The notes under the pieces: model-generated | Told to the model about the DNA's origin: nothing | Database searches by the model: none | The model's input: only the letters and a program-made list of their open reading frames with translations | Shown here: positions 8,172-17,367 of the stretch, piece after piece | Numbering within the stretch: the first letter of the stretch is position 1 | How the letters are laid out: each line of letters begins with the position of its first letter | Program-made: the position numbers and the translations under genes | DNA from: Verrucomicrobiia bacterium DG1235 | GTDB lineage: Bacteria > Verrucomicrobiota > Verrucomicrobiia > Opitutales > Opitutaceae | Reading direction: 5' to 3' | DNA length: 64,000 nt | NCBI GenBank assembly: GCA_000155695.1 | Contig: DS990592.1 | Span: forward strand, 248,001 to 312,000

Positions 8172-8648
8172 CTAGTCGATGACAGTGGCTTTCACGATTT
8201 TCTGTTCTTCGAGAGGCTTGTCCATTCCATCGCGCTCGACGCCTTCGATGGCTTGAACGATATCGTAGCCTTCTTCGACTTCGCCGAAAATGGTGTGGCG
8301 CATGTTGAGCCATGGCGTTTTGGCAGTGGTGATGAAGAATTGGCTGCCGTTTGTGCCGGGGCCGGCGTTGGCCATGGCGAGGAGGCCGGTCTTGTCGAAG
8401 CGCAGGTCAGGTGTGCACTCGTCTTCGAAGTTCTTGCCCCAGATGGACTGGCCGCCGCGTCCGGTGCCGGTCGGATCGCCGCACTGGACCATGAAGTCGG
8501 GAATGACGCGGTGGAAGATGATGCCGTCGTAGTAGCCGTTTTCCACGTGGGTAGCGAAGTTTTCGCAGGCTTTCGGAGCTACGTCCGGGTAGAGTTTGAG
8601 GGTGATTGCCCCTTGGTTGGTTTCGAATTTGATCTTGGTCTTGGCCAT
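8172..8648 (-). CDS. Cyclophilin-type peptidyl-prolyl isomerase
   Basis: 158 residues, a single cytoplasmic cyclophilin domain that speeds cis-trans isomerisation at proline. Signatures: YYDGIIFHRVIPDFMVQCGDPTGTG (catalytic Arg of FHRVI and the Q-x-GDPTGTG loop), NAGPGTNGSQFFITT, and HTIFGEV. The start MAKTKIKFETNQGAI at 8648 matches the normal beginning of short bacterial PpiB-like proteins. The frame is open further upstream to 8924 but that part overlaps the next gene's start region and does not resemble protein. No signal peptide. Confidence 0.95.
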   Translation of the reverse strand: MAKTKIKFETNQGAITLKLYPDVAPKACENFATHVENGYYDGIIFHRVIPDFMVQCGDPTGTGRGGQSIWGKNFEDECTPDLRFDKTGLLAMANAGPGTNGSQFFITTAKTPWLNMRHTIFGEVEEGYDIVQAIEGVERDGMDKPLEEQKIVKATVID

Positions 8649-8814
8649 TACCGTTACGAATCGCGCGCGTTTAGGGATCCGCAAGCAGAAAAATTGATTC
8701 GTGCGAGAGTGCAGGGAGGGATGAAATAGTTCTTTTGCCGAATGGGGAGAGCTTTTCGGGCGGCTCAATTTCTCGGTTGTATTTCCTGTTTCCCGCTCTA
8801 TTCGTTGGCCGCTT

Positions 8815-10299
8815 ATGGGCAAAAACTGGCTAGAAGGAGTAGACGAGGAGTACGACGTGGTCGTAATCGGCAGCGGTCTGGGTGGACTGACTAGCGCTAA
8901 CGTCCTCGCCAAATGCGGGCACAAGGTCCTCTTGCTCGAGCACCATTATCAGTTCGGGGGGCTCGCCACTTGGTTCAAGCGTCCGGGCAAGCACATCTTT
9001 GACATCTCGCTGCATGGCTTTCCGCATGGCATGGTTAAGTCTTGCCGCAAGTATTGGACGAAGGAAATCGCGGATTCGATCGTGCAGTTGAAGGACGTTC
9101 GTTTCATCAATCCGCAGTTTGACGTTTGGACGACCTTTGACCGAGCCGACTTTACTCGAATTCTTGTCGAAGACTTCAAGCTCGAGCGCGAGCAGGTGGA
9201 GGGCTTCTACACGCATTTGCGTCAGATGAATTTCTACGACGACGATCAGCGCACGACTCGCGAGCTTTTCGAGGAGTTCTTCCCCGGTCGCAAGGACGTG
9301 CATCGTCTGTTGCTCGAGCCCATTGCCTACGCGAATGGTTCGACGCTAGACGAGCCGGCCATCACGTACGGGATCGTGTTCTCGAACTTCATGAGCAAGG
9401 GAGTCTACACTTTTCAGGGAGGGACGGATGTTCTCGTTGGCAAGATGGTTGAAGAGCTGGAGCGAAATGGGGCCACGCTGAAAAAGAACGTATTGGTCCG
9501 GCAGATACAGACGGAGGAGGTCGATGGAAAACCACGCGTTTCCGGAGTCGTGATCGAGGGACGCACACGCGACAGCGAGCCAGACAATGTAATGACGGTT
9601 CGCTGCAAGGCAGTCGTTTCCAACGCGAACGTGGTTACGACGGTCAAGAAGATGGTGGGCGAGGACAAGTTCTCCAAGGCCTACATCGACGAGCTTAATG
9701 CGGTTCGAATCAACAGCAGCTCCTGCCAAGTGTACATGGGGATTCGGGAGGGAGACTCCATTCCGAACATTGGTGATCTTGTGTTTACCTCTGATGCTCC
9801 TGTCTTCAGTAGCGAGGAATTGGTCGATCTTAATACGACCAGTCGCACGTTTTCGGTATATTATCCAGAAACGCGCCCCGGTTCGGATCGCTATACAATT
9901 GTCGCGTCCTTGAATGCCAAATATATCGATTGGGAGAATTTGACGGATGAGGAATACGAGAAGCATAAGGAACGACTGATAGAAGAGTCGCTTGTTTCTC
10001 TGGAAAAGTATATCCCGGATGTGCGTTCGAAGATCGACCATCTCGAAGCCGCCACTCCGCGTACGATCAATCACTACACGCGCCACCCTGAAGGGACTTC
10101 ATTTGGCACTAAGTTCGAAGGGCTGAAGTGCTCGATGGATTTGCCCGATCAGATTGACGGTCTCTATCATGCCGGTTCGGTGGGTATCATCATGTCTGGC
10201 TGGCTCGGCTCCATGAACTATGGCGTGATTGTCTCGAACAAAGTAGACAAGCAGGTCGTGGCGATGAAGGCCGCGGAGAAGTCCGAACCTGTAGCGTAG
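8815..10299 (+). CDS. CrtI-like FAD-dependent oxidoreductase (phytoene desaturase/retinol saturase family)
   Basis: 494 residues. An N-terminal dinucleotide-binding fold is clear: [30 protein letters not shown], followed by [21 protein letters not shown], typical of the phytoene desaturase/carotenoid isomerase/all-trans-retinol saturase group. The C-terminal FAD contact is [23 protein letters not shown]. Members desaturate, saturate or isomerise long hydrophobic chains. It is the first gene of a same-strand cluster with FabZ-, FabI-, OleA- and OleB-like genes, so its substrate is likely an acyl or polyene chain rather than a carotenoid; no phytoene synthase is nearby. Gap to the next gene is 45 bases. 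Confidence 0.85.
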   Translation: MGKNWLEGVDEEYDVVVIGSGLGGLTSANVLAKCGHKVLLLEHHYQFGGLATWFKRPGKHIFDISLHGFPHGMVKSCRKYWTKEIADSIVQLKDVRFINPQFDVWTTFDRADFTRILVEDFKLEREQVEGFYTHLRQMNFYDDDQRTTRELFEEFFPGRKDVHRLLLEPIAYANGSTLDEPAITYGIVFSNFMSKGVYTFQGGTDVLVGKMVEELERNGATLKKNVLVRQIQTEEVDGKPRVSGVVIEGRTRDSEPDNVMTVRCKAVVSNANVVTTVKKMVGEDKFSKAYIDELNAVRINSSSCQVYMGIREGDSIPNIGDLVFTSDAPVFSSEELVDLNTTSRTFSVYYPETRPGSDRYTIVASLNAKYIDWENLTDEEYEKHKERLIEESLVSLEKYIPDVRSKIDHLEAATPRTINHYTRHPEGTSFGTKFEGLKCSMDLPDQIDGLYHAGSVGIIMSGWLGSMNYGVIVSNKVDKQVVAMKAAEKSEPVA

Positions 10300-10344
10300 A
10301 AGCGAATACAAATCATTTTAATAACCCCGACGACTCCGTATATA

Positions 10345-10794
10345 ATGGCTACTGAAGAAATCCTTAATGCGATTCCGCACCGCCCTCCTTTTCTATTTGT
10401 AGACGAGGTGGTAGAGCAGACTGAAGACTCGTTGACTACTCGCCGCTACGTTTCCGAAGCGGAGGCGTTTTTCGAAGGTCATTATCCGGGTAATCCGATT
10501 ATGCCAGGCGTATTGATCTCCGAAGCGGTTTTTCAGACGGGCGCCATTTGTTTGAATCGTTTGCTCGCGGACGAACTCGCCGCGAATCCAGACATGGTTC
10601 CTGTCTTGAGCAAGATAACCGATGCTCGTTTTCGAGGGATCGTGCGTCCCAAGGATACCTTGCTGATTACTGCGAAGTTCAAGGAGAAGATGGGTGGCTT
10701 CATGTTCATGAGCGGTAGTGTGAAAACCGAGGATGGTCGCCGTATAATGACGGTGAATTTTTGCGTTTCGCTTTCTAAGGCTGCGGACCAATAG
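10345..10794 (+). CDS. FabZ-like 3-hydroxyacyl-ACP dehydratase
   Basis: 149 residues, a hotdog-fold dehydratase. The motif [19 protein letters not shown] gives His46 and Glu60, the same 14-residue spacing as E. coli FabZ His54/Glu68. It begins [13 protein letters not shown], as FabZ does. The expected reaction is 3-hydroxyacyl-ACP to trans-2-enoyl-ACP in the cytoplasm. It may be a second FabZ paralogue dedicated to this cluster rather than general fatty-acid synthesis, since it sits between the CrtI-like and FabI-like genes and four bases before the latter. Confidence 0.88.
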   Translation: MATEEILNAIPHRPPFLFVDEVVEQTEDSLTTRRYVSEAEAFFEGHYPGNPIMPGVLISEAVFQTGAICLNRLLADELAANPDMVPVLSKITDARFRGIVRPKDTLLITAKFKEKMGGFMFMSGSVKTEDGRRIMTVNFCVSLSKAADQ

Positions 10795-10798
10795 ACGG

Positions 10799-11626
10799 AT
10801 GGGCTTTTTAAATCTAGAAGGTAAGAACGTCCTCGTGATGGGCGTGGCGAATCGAAAAAGCGTTGCTTGGTATATCGCGAAGACTTTGGAGGAAGAAGGG
10901 GCGAAGGTGATCTATAGCGTTCGTTCTGAAGCTCGTAGGGAGTCCACTGCGAAGTTGCTAAAGGACAAGCCGGTCTATGTTTGCGATGTCGAGAATAAGG
11001 AGGAGATTGGAAGCTTAGCCAAGTCTGTAGGAAAGGACTTTGGGACGATTCACGGGATCGTGCACTCGATTGCGTTCGCGAACTATAGCGAAGGCTTCAA
11101 GCCGTTCCACGAAACGAAGCGCGAAGACTTTTTGCAGGCTACCGCGATTTCCGCATTTTCGGTGGTCGAGGTGTCGAACGCTTTTAAGCGCTGTCTCGAT
11201 AAGAAGGCATCGGTGGTGGCGATTAGTATTTCGTCGCTTACGATCACGGCAGAGAATTATGGATACATGTCGCCGGTGAAGGCTGCGCTTGATTCGTCGA
11301 TTCGCTATCTGGCGAAGTCTTTCAGCAAGGATTCTGAAGTGCGATTCAACACGGTGAATCCCGGCACGCTCAAGACCAGCGCTTCGGCGGGTATACCCGG
11401 CTATGCGGAAAGCTATCTCTTCAGCGAGAAGCTTACATTTCGTAAGAAGGCTTTGAATACGCAAGAGGTTGCGAATGCGGCAGCCTTTTTGATAAGTGAT
11501 CGTTCGAGTGGAATGAATGGATCCAGCATGACTTTGGATGCGGGCATGGGGATTAACTATTTCGATTCGGAAGTGATAAAGCTCGCAATGCGACCTAAGG
11601 AAAAGGGTGGAAGCGACTCGGTTTAA
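10799..11626 (+). CDS. FabI-like enoyl-ACP reductase (SDR family)
   Basis: 275 residues, SDR fold resembling enoyl-ACP reductase Fab[16 protein letters not shown] near the N-terminus, HSIAFAN in the middle, and the Tyr-x6-Lys pair in [12 protein letters not shown]. The C-terminal [19 protein letters not shown] is also FabI-like. By eye the second FabI active-site tyrosine (Tyr146 in E. coli) is not obvious; that area reads [10 protein letters not shown], so substrate or mechanism may differ. It would reduce an enoyl-ACP using NAD(P)H. Its stop TAA shares a base with the ATG of the next gene (TAATG), showing tight translational coupling to oleA. Confidence 0.85.
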   Translation: MGFLNLEGKNVLVMGVANRKSVAWYIAKTLEEEGAKVIYSVRSEARRESTAKLLKDKPVYVCDVENKEEIGSLAKSVGKDFGTIHGIVHSIAFANYSEGFKPFHETKREDFLQATAISAFSVVEVSNAFKRCLDKKASVVAISISSLTITAENYGYMSPVKAALDSSIRYLAKSFSKDSEVRFNTVNPGTLKTSASAGIPGYAESYLFSEKLTFRKKALNTQEVANAAAFLISDRSSGMNGSSMTLDAGMGINYFDSEVIKLAMRPKEKGGSDSV

Positions 11627-12660
11627 TGAAAGTTCGTTCTGCAGTCATTGATTCCATTTCCTACGTTTCGCCTCCGACGGCTTGGTCGAGTTCGGATATC
11701 GAGGTAAAGCTAGCTCCTTTGTATCAACGTCTGAGATTGCCGGAAGGGCGCTTAGAGTTGATGACGGGAATCAAGGAACGTCGCTTTTGGGAGCGTGACG
11801 TGCGGCCGTCGGAAATAGCGGCTGAAGCCGGTCGAAAGGCTCTTGCAGCGTCGGGCATTTCGCCTGAGCAGATAGAAGTATGTATTCATTCTTCGGTTTG
11901 CCGAGATATGCTCGAGCCGGCGACTGCGTCCTTTGCGCATCGCCTGATGGGATTGAAGCCAAGCGTTCAGGTTTTCGACGTGTCGAATGCCTGCCTCGGC
12001 TTTTTGAATTCGATTTCGCTTTTGAGCGCTATGATTGATGCGGGTCAAATTAAGGCGGGCGTGGTCGTATCCGGTGAAAACGGAAAGCCGCTCCTAGAAA
12101 AAACGATACAGATCTTGCTGGAGCGGGATTTGAATCGAAAGTCGATAAAGCCGTTTTTCGCTAATCTTACAATAGGAGCGGGCGCGGTGGCTGCGGTGGT
12201 GTGCCATGAGTCGCTATCGCCCAATGGGCATCGTATTGTTGGTGGTACTGCTATGGCGGATACGGCGAGCAACGAATTATGCAAGGGAGATTCGAGCATG
12301 GCTGGAGACGGCTTGGAAATGCAGACTGACTCTGAGGAAATGCTGAAAGCGGGCGTGAGCTTGGCGAAGAATACTTGGGATGCTTTCAAGCTTGAGCTTG
12401 GGTGGGACGAGTCGACTTCGGATCGTATCGTATGCCATCAGGTTGGAGCGGCTCACCAGCGTTTGCTTTTCGACACCTTGGGATTGCCGCACGAGAAAGA
12501 TTTTTCCACTTATCAGACTTTTGGCAATACCGGTTCTGCCGCGTTGCCGATCACGCTTGCGAAGGCGGCGGAAGAAGGAGCGGTGAAGTCTGGTGATAAG
12601 GTGGCGCTTTTGGGGATAGGGAGCGGCTTGAATTGCCTGATGATGGGGGTAGAGTGGTGA
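11626..12660 (+). CDS. oleA: OleA-like thiolase-fold condensing enzyme (ketoacyl synthase III family)
   Basis: 344 residues. It resembles OleA of long-chain olefin synthesis, which joins two fatty acyl thioesters head-to-head, more than FabH. Cys123 lies in FDVSNACLGF. Glu97 lies in VCRDMLEPATAS, 26 residues earlier, the spacing of the Glu117/Cys143 pair in Xanthomonas OleA. His and Asn come from CHQVGAAHQ and GNTGSAALPI. The C-terminus LLGIGSGLNCLM is also OleA-like. All catalytic residues are present. Expected product: a 2-alkyl-3-ketoacyl thioester or acid. FabI-like upstream and OleB-like downstream; OleC and OleD are not adjacent. Confidence 0.85.
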   Translation: MKVRSAVIDSISYVSPPTAWSSSDIEVKLAPLYQRLRLPEGRLELMTGIKERRFWERDVRPSEIAAEAGRKALAASGISPEQIEVCIHSSVCRDMLEPATASFAHRLMGLKPSVQVFDVSNACLGFLNSISLLSAMIDAGQIKAGVVVSGENGKPLLEKTIQILLERDLNRKSIKPFFANLTIGAGAVAAVVCHESLSPNGHRIVGGTAMADTASNELCKGDSSMAGDGLEMQTDSEEMLKAGVSLAKNTWDAFKLELGWDESTSDRIVCHQVGAAHQRLLFDTLGLPHEKDFSTYQTFGNTGSAALPITLAKAAEEGAVKSGDKVALLGIGSGLNCLMMGVEW

Positions 12661-13550
12661 GCGTATCCAAGATTCCAGACAGCATTCGTGAGGAGTACCC
12701 CTTTGAGCCGAAGCGCTTGAAGCTGAGCTGCGGCCATGAGATGAGTTACGTGGACGAGGGTGAGGGGTTTCCGGTGCTGATGGTTCACGGAAATCCCACT
12801 TGGTCGTTCTACTACCGGAATGTGATCAAGAAGCTGAGTGGCAAGTTTCGCTGTATCGCTTTGGACCATATTGGTTGTGGCTTGAGCGATAAGCCGGGCT
12901 CGGATTATTCCTACCGCCTTGAGCAGCGTATTGAGGATCTGGGCGAGTTGATCGATCATCTTGATTTGGAGCGATTTGACATCGTGGTACATGACTGGGG
13001 CGGGGTGATCGGCCTGGGAGCGGCCTTGAAGCGTTTTGAGAAGCTTCGGCGTGTTACGATTTTGAATACGGCTGCGTTTGTGGACTCCCGTATTCCTGCG
13101 AGAATATCGCTTTGTCGGGCTCCTGTTTTTGGTAAGCTTATTGTGCAAGGCTTGAATGGTTTTGCTGGCCCTGCGGCTAGCATGTCCGTGAAAAAGAAGC
13201 CGCTGTCGAAGGCTGTGAAAGAAGGTATGCTATTTCCATATGGAAACTGGTCGGACCGGAGGGCAGTGTACGAGTTTGTAAAGGATATTCCGATGCATGT
13301 GTCACACCCCAGCTTTAACACCTTGCTTTCGGTAGAGAATGATTTGCTAAAGCTGCGTCAGCGAGACGTGACTATTCTTTGGGGCGGTAAGGACTTTTGC
13401 TTTAATATTCATTTCTACGATCGCTGGAGGAGATTTCTTCCGGACGCGACCGCGTTCAGGTATCCACAGTCTGGGCACTATATACTGGAAGACGAAACCG
13501 AGTCTTGTTGTGAAGCGATCTATCAGATGGCTGACTATGACGAGGACTAG
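12657..13550 (+). CDS. oleB: OleB-like alpha/beta hydrolase (haloalkane dehalogenase-like)
   Basis: About 297 residues from a GTG at 12657 overlapping the oleA stop (GTGA), with GGGGGT just upstream. Alpha/beta-hydrolase fold: MVHGNPTWSFYYRN oxyanion loop, nucleophile Asp113 in VVHDWGGVIGLG, acid in WGGKDFCFN, and catalytic His in PQSGHYILED. An aspartate nucleophile with HGNPTWS is typical of haloalkane dehalogenases and of OleB, which decarboxylates beta-lactones to olefins. Being coupled to oleA favours OleB. Without a local OleC (beta-lactone synthetase) its substrate would have to be made elsewhere or differ. Confidence 0.82.
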   Translation: MSVSKIPDSIREEYPFEPKRLKLSCGHEMSYVDEGEGFPVLMVHGNPTWSFYYRNVIKKLSGKFRCIALDHIGCGLSDKPGSDYSYRLEQRIEDLGELIDHLDLERFDIVVHDWGGVIGLGAALKRFEKLRRVTILNTAAFVDSRIPARISLCRAPVFGKLIVQGLNGFAGPAASMSVKKKPLSKAVKEGMLFPYGNWSDRRAVYEFVKDIPMHVSHPSFNTLLSVENDLLKLRQRDVTILWGGKDFCFNIHFYDRWRRFLPDATAFRYPQSGHYILEDETESCCEAIYQMADYDED

Positions 13551-13642
13551 TTCGCGTACTCATCAGTCCTCACGGCTTGAAAAATGGATTTGCTGTATTG
13601 CCTATCGGCTTGATTAAGCTAGGGTACTTTGAAGGATCGCTG

Positions 13643-14032
13643 ATGGAGTTACACACGTACTATTCGAAAAATGGGCTGCTTCGGGTGAGTTGGGGAAATC
13701 GTATAGATATCCACTCGCTCAGGAGGCATTTCGAATTGTTGAAGGCGAATGCGGATTATGATCGGGACCTTAAGGTGATTACCTCATCGGATGTCGGTGA
13801 AATCGATATCCCACTTACGCGGGAGAATATGCTCCTTATTAAGGATTGGCGGGAGGATGCCTTGACAGGTTATCGCTCGATAACGACTGCGTTTTACAAT
13901 CTGAACCCGATTCCGGCAGCCTATATCAACTATTTCAGCGAGTTTTTTGACACGGAAAAGTCCTGCCTTCGTCAATTTTCTTCGGAAGAAAGCGCCCTTG
14001 CATGGTTGATGAAAGGGCAATCTGTTTATTGA
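13643..14032 (+). CDS. Small cytoplasmic protein of unknown function
   Basis: 129 residues from ATG 13643, with an AGGA element about 8 bases upstream; an open extension to 13577 is less likely. No signal peptide or membrane segment. The fold looks alpha/beta: LLRVSWGNRIDIHSLRRHFELLKAN, then DRDLKVITSSDVGEIDI, and a helical C-terminus ending FSSEESALAWLMKG. This pattern is loosely like STAS/SpoIIAA-type small proteins, but no diagnostic motif is present, so I make no assignment. It follows the ole-like genes by about 90 bases and may not be part of that operon. Confidence 0.6.
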   Translation: MELHTYYSKNGLLRVSWGNRIDIHSLRRHFELLKANADYDRDLKVITSSDVGEIDIPLTRENMLLIKDWREDALTGYRSITTAFYNLNPIPAAYINYFSEFFDTEKSCLRQFSSEESALAWLMKGQSVY

Positions 14033-14058
14033 TTTGAGAGCGGAGCCTCGCCGTTTTC

Positions 14059-15609
14059 TTAGATTGTATTAACGGCAGGGGCTTTGCTGCGGTAACTGAC
14101 TTCGGCGGTTTCCTTGAGGTAGGCTGCAGTGCCGCCTTTTAGCTCTTGCAGCTGGTTGGGAAGGTATCGCCAGGTCCAGTTGCCTTGAGCTTCGCCCGGC
14201 GTGTTTAAGCGGGCTTCCGAGCCTAGACTCATCAGATCCTGCACAGGCACGATGACGAGGCGGGAGACGCTCTTGTAGGCGGTTCGAAGCAAGTCCCAGC
14301 CGATTTCATCGCCAGTGACGCGCAGGTACCTGCGGATGTGGTCGCGCTCTTTTTCGGAGGCGTCTGCATACCAGCCGAGCGAGGTGTTGTTGTCGTGGGT
14401 ACCTGGATACAGGACGGAATTGGACTGCAGGTTATGGGGCAGGTAGTAGTTGTCTCCTTCGCCGCCGAAGGCGAATTGGAGGATGGCCATGCCCGGTAGG
14501 CCGGTGTCGCGTCTAAGGATACGTACGTCATCGGTCAGGTCTCCGAGGTCTTCGGCGATGAGCTTACAGTTTTTAACCTTCTTCTTGATGGTCTTGAAGA
14601 AGTCGATGCCGGGGCCTTTTTTCCATTCGCCGGTCTTGGCGGTTTCGGATCCGTAGGGAATGCTCCAGTAGGAGTCGAATCCGCGGAAGTGGTCGATGCG
14701 GACGACGTCGTAGAGCTCGAAGCTGCGCTTGAAGCGATTGACCCACCAGGAGTGTCCGTCTTTTTCGAGGGCGTCCCAATCGTAGAGCGGATTGCCCCAG
14801 AGCTGTCCGTCTTCGGAGAAGTAGTCGGGCGGACAGCCGGCTACGGCTGTGGGGCGGAAGGTCTTGGAATCGAGTTGGAAGTACTCTGGGTGTTGCCAGA
14901 CGTCGGCGCTGTCTAGGGCTACGAATATGGGGATGTCGCCGATGATCTGTACGCCTTTTTGGGCGGCGTATTTTCGGACAGCCTGCCATTGGCCCTCGAA
15001 AAGGTATTGGAAGAACATTTCCGAGTCGATCTTGCGGGCGAGCTCTTTGTGCAGTGGGTTCGTCTGGGCGTCGGCAAAGGAGCGTAGCTCTGCGGGCCAG
15101 TCGTACCAGGGCTGGCCGTTGAAGTGGGCTTTGAGGGCTTGGAAGTAGGCGTAGGGCTCGAGCCAGTCCGCGTGCTTTTTCTTGAATGCGACGAATGATC
15201 CGTAGGGGCGTATCTTCTTGTTGCCGCGGACGAAGGTTTCGTAGACGGCGTCGAGCACGGGCCACTTGGCATTGTAGAGGCCGCCGAAGTCGACGAAGCT
15301 GTCGGGTAGGATGGTAAGCTCCTCTAGTATTTCGTGATCGAGAAGGCGTTTCGCTTCGAGGGAGTTCAGGGAGATGAGGTAGGGATTTCCGGCGAAGGAG
15401 GAGAAGGATTGGTAGGGGGAGTCGCCGAATCCCGTCGGGCCGAGCGGGCAGATCTGCCAGTACTCGAAGCCGGCTTCCGCGAGGAAGTCGAGGAAGCTAT
15501 AGCAATGGTTGTTGAGGGTTCCGATCCCGTATTCACCAGGAAGGGAGGTTGGGTGGAGGAGGACTCCAGCAGAGCGGTGGTCAAGCCAGTTGAAAAGCGG
15601 ATCTTTCAC
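14059..15609 (-). CDS. malQ: 4-alpha-glucanotransferase (amylomaltase)
   Basis: 516 residues, glycoside hydrolase family 77, which transfers alpha-1,4-glucan segments in glycogen/maltodextrin metabolism in the cytoplasm. Seen: RSAGVLLHPTSLPGEYGIGTL at the N-terminus, FGDSPYQSFSSFAGNP, the nucleophile region VVRIDHFRGFDSYW, the acid region LIAEDLG, and YPGTHDNNT carrying the third carboxylate. Starts with GTG. No other glycogen genes are adjacent. Length is typical for the short bacterial amylomaltase form. Confidence 0.96.
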   Translation of the reverse strand: MKDPLFNWLDHRSAGVLLHPTSLPGEYGIGTLNNHCYSFLDFLAEAGFEYWQICPLGPTGFGDSPYQSFSSFAGNPYLISLNSLEAKRLLDHEILEELTILPDSFVDFGGLYNAKWPVLDAVYETFVRGNKKIRPYGSFVAFKKKHADWLEPYAYFQALKAHFNGQPWYDWPAELRSFADAQTNPLHKELARKIDSEMFFQYLFEGQWQAVRKYAAQKGVQIIGDIPIFVALDSADVWQHPEYFQLDSKTFRPTAVAGCPPDYFSEDGQLWGNPLYDWDALEKDGHSWWVNRFKRSFELYDVVRIDHFRGFDSYWSIPYGSETAKTGEWKKGPGIDFFKTIKKKVKNCKLIAEDLGDLTDDVRILRRDTGLPGMAILQFAFGGEGDNYYLPHNLQSNSVLYPGTHDNNTSLGWYADASEKERDHIRRYLRVTGDEIGWDLLRTAYKSVSRLVIVPVQDLMSLGSEARLNTPGEAQGNWTWRYLPNQLQELKGGTAAYLKETAEVSYRSKAPAVNTI

Positions 15610-16048
15610 AGATTTTAGTTGGGTTGGTTAGTTGGTGGGAAATAAACGTTAGCTTTGTGGAATCACAAGCTCCCAAAGTAGGCAGGCATGTGAAATTGCT
15701 GTGGCGCTATCCGGTGAGTCGATGGGTTAAGTTCGCGCGCTGGTCTCCAGTCGATTGGCTTATACTATGCCTTTTCTGCCGACAATGCGCGGACGGGAGT
15801 TTCAGGAATGGCTCGGGAGAGTCGATTTAGCAGTTGATCAGACTCAAGGAGTTTAACGACAAAAGAATCGGAATACCGAGGCACAACATAAAGGAGGTTC
15901 CGCGAGTCTATCCTACAAGCCGACGCTCATTTTAGAGTTGTCGGCTTGCACCGTTTGGCGGCCTTGTCCTGAGGGAACTGCCGCTTTGTTGCGTCTGGGC
16001 GGTTTTGAGGTTGCGGGGGGGTGAGCTTGCCAACAGAAACGAGCCCCG
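15610..16048. other. 439-bp gap between malQ and nupC with a hairpin and an orphan SD
   Basis: No protein-coding frame or recognisable riboswitch was found. The right half holds a textbook AAAGGAGG at 15890-15897 that is not followed by a start codon at the usual distance, and an imperfect hairpin of 9 bp (15916-15924 with 15940-15948, CAAGCCGAC) with a CTC/GAG extension in the loop. It could be a leader of the nupC transcript. The left part, next to the divergent malQ, shows a TATACT at about 15760 without a good -35. Confidence 0.35.
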
Positions 16049-17353
16049 ATGGACACGCTTTTAACGCTACTTCGGGCATTGATTGGGATTATAGGGCTAC
16101 TGGCTCTTTGTTGGTGGGTAAGCGAGGACCGAAAACGGATCAATTGGAAGCTCGTGGGCTCGGGATTGGCTCTTCAATTGCTGCTGGGGCTGGCCTTGCT
16201 AAAGGTATCTTTCGTGCACGACGCGGTGGCTGGAGTGTCTGCCTTTTTCAGTCGCCTGATCGGATTTAGCGACGATGGGGCGACGATGATTTTTGGTACG
16301 ATGCCGAGCGATGTGCCGCTTTTTGGAATGGCTTGGACGGTGCTCTCGGCGATTGTCTTCTTCTCTGCGTTCTCCGCGATTTTGTACCATTTGAGAATCC
16401 TGCAAGTGATCGTTTTCGCTTTTGCCTGGATGTTGAGCAAGACGCTCAAGCTTTCCGGGGCGGAGTGTTTGGCGGCCGCGGCGAATGTTTTCATAGGCCA
16501 GACGGAGGCTCCCTTGGTCATCAAGCCTTACCTGCGCGGCATGACGCGTTCGGAGATTAATTCGTTAATGACCGGAGGTATGGCGACGATCGCGGGCGGC
16601 GTTTTGGCAATTTACATGAGCGCGTTAGGAGGCGGTGACGAGGCTTCGATCATCGCTTTTGGAAAGCATTTGCTGACCGCTTCAATTTTGAGCGCTCCGG
16701 CGGCAATGATCGCTGCCAAGATCATCGCTCCTCAGACTGAGAGCGTGGATGGGCAGGTGGCGTTTCCGAAGGAGAAGGAGTACGATGGACTGCTTGACGC
16801 GGCGACTCGGGGGACTTCGGACGGGCTGAAGCTGGCGTTGAACGTCGGCGCGATGTTGATCGCCTTCACCGGTTTGGTGGCATTGCTGAACTATGTGATT
16901 GGCTCCTGGATCGGAGATTGGACCGGGCTGAACGGTTGGGTAGCTTCCGTCACGGATGGCAAGTTTTCAGCCTTCGATTTCAGTTTTCTAATCGGCGTTT
17001 TGAGCGCTCCGTTTGCCTGGCTGCTCGGCGTGCCGAACGGAGATTTGTTGATTGTGGGGCAATTGTTGGGAGAGCGTCTGGTGTTCAACGAGCTCTTCGC
17101 CTACCTGCATTTTGCGGAATTGAAGAACAGCGGTGCGATCACGGATGGGAAGTCGATTCTGATTTTGACTTACGCATTGTGCGGTTTTGCAAATATCGCC
17201 TCGATCGGGATTCAGGTAGGCGGGATTTCGGCGCTTGAGAAAAGTCAGCGCCCAAATCTTTTGCGTTACGGGTTTCGGGCGCTCGTGGGCGGAATGGTGG
17301 CCTGCTATCTGACGGCGATCATGGCGTCTACCATCCAATCTAGCATTTACTAA
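16049..17353 (+). CDS. nupC: Concentrative nucleoside transporter (NupC/CNT family)
   Basis: 434 residues, inner-membrane cation-coupled nucleoside uptake. The CNT pattern is clear: N-terminal membrane helices, FVFGxxP-like 'MIFGTMPSD', the 'AAANVFIGQTEAPLVIKPY' motif that binds nucleoside, 'LMTGGMATIAGGVL', and the C-terminal 'YALCGFANIASIGIQVGGISAL'. Length is normal. It heads a plus-strand run followed 14 bases later by a nucleoside deoxyribosyltransferase-like gene, consistent with nucleoside salvage. Confidence 0.96.
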   Translation: MDTLLTLLRALIGIIGLLALCWWVSEDRKRINWKLVGSGLALQLLLGLALLKVSFVHDAVAGVSAFFSRLIGFSDDGATMIFGTMPSDVPLFGMAWTVLSAIVFFSAFSAILYHLRILQVIVFAFAWMLSKTLKLSGAECLAAAANVFIGQTEAPLVIKPYLRGMTRSEINSLMTGGMATIAGGVLAIYMSALGGGDEASIIAFGKHLLTASILSAPAAMIAAKIIAPQTESVDGQVAFPKEKEYDGLLDAATRGTSDGLKLALNVGAMLIAFTGLVALLNYVIGSWIGDWTGLNGWVASVTDGKFSAFDFSFLIGVLSAPFAWLLGVPNGDLLIVGQLLGERLVFNELFAYLHFAELKNSGAITDGKSILILTYALCGFANIASIGIQVGGISALEKSQRPNLLRYGFRALVGGMVACYLTAIMASTIQSSIY

Positions 17354-17367
17354 GGCGAATCAGGATT

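Noticed and set aside
8649-8924. N-terminal extension of the cyclophilin
   Set aside because: The extension overlaps the start of the divergent oxidoreductase gene and is not protein-like; ATG 8648 fits the family.
13551-14058. Possible oleC/oleD downstream of oleB
   Set aside because: Only a 129-residue unknown protein is present before malQ; no AMP-ligase or SDR/epimerase motif was found.
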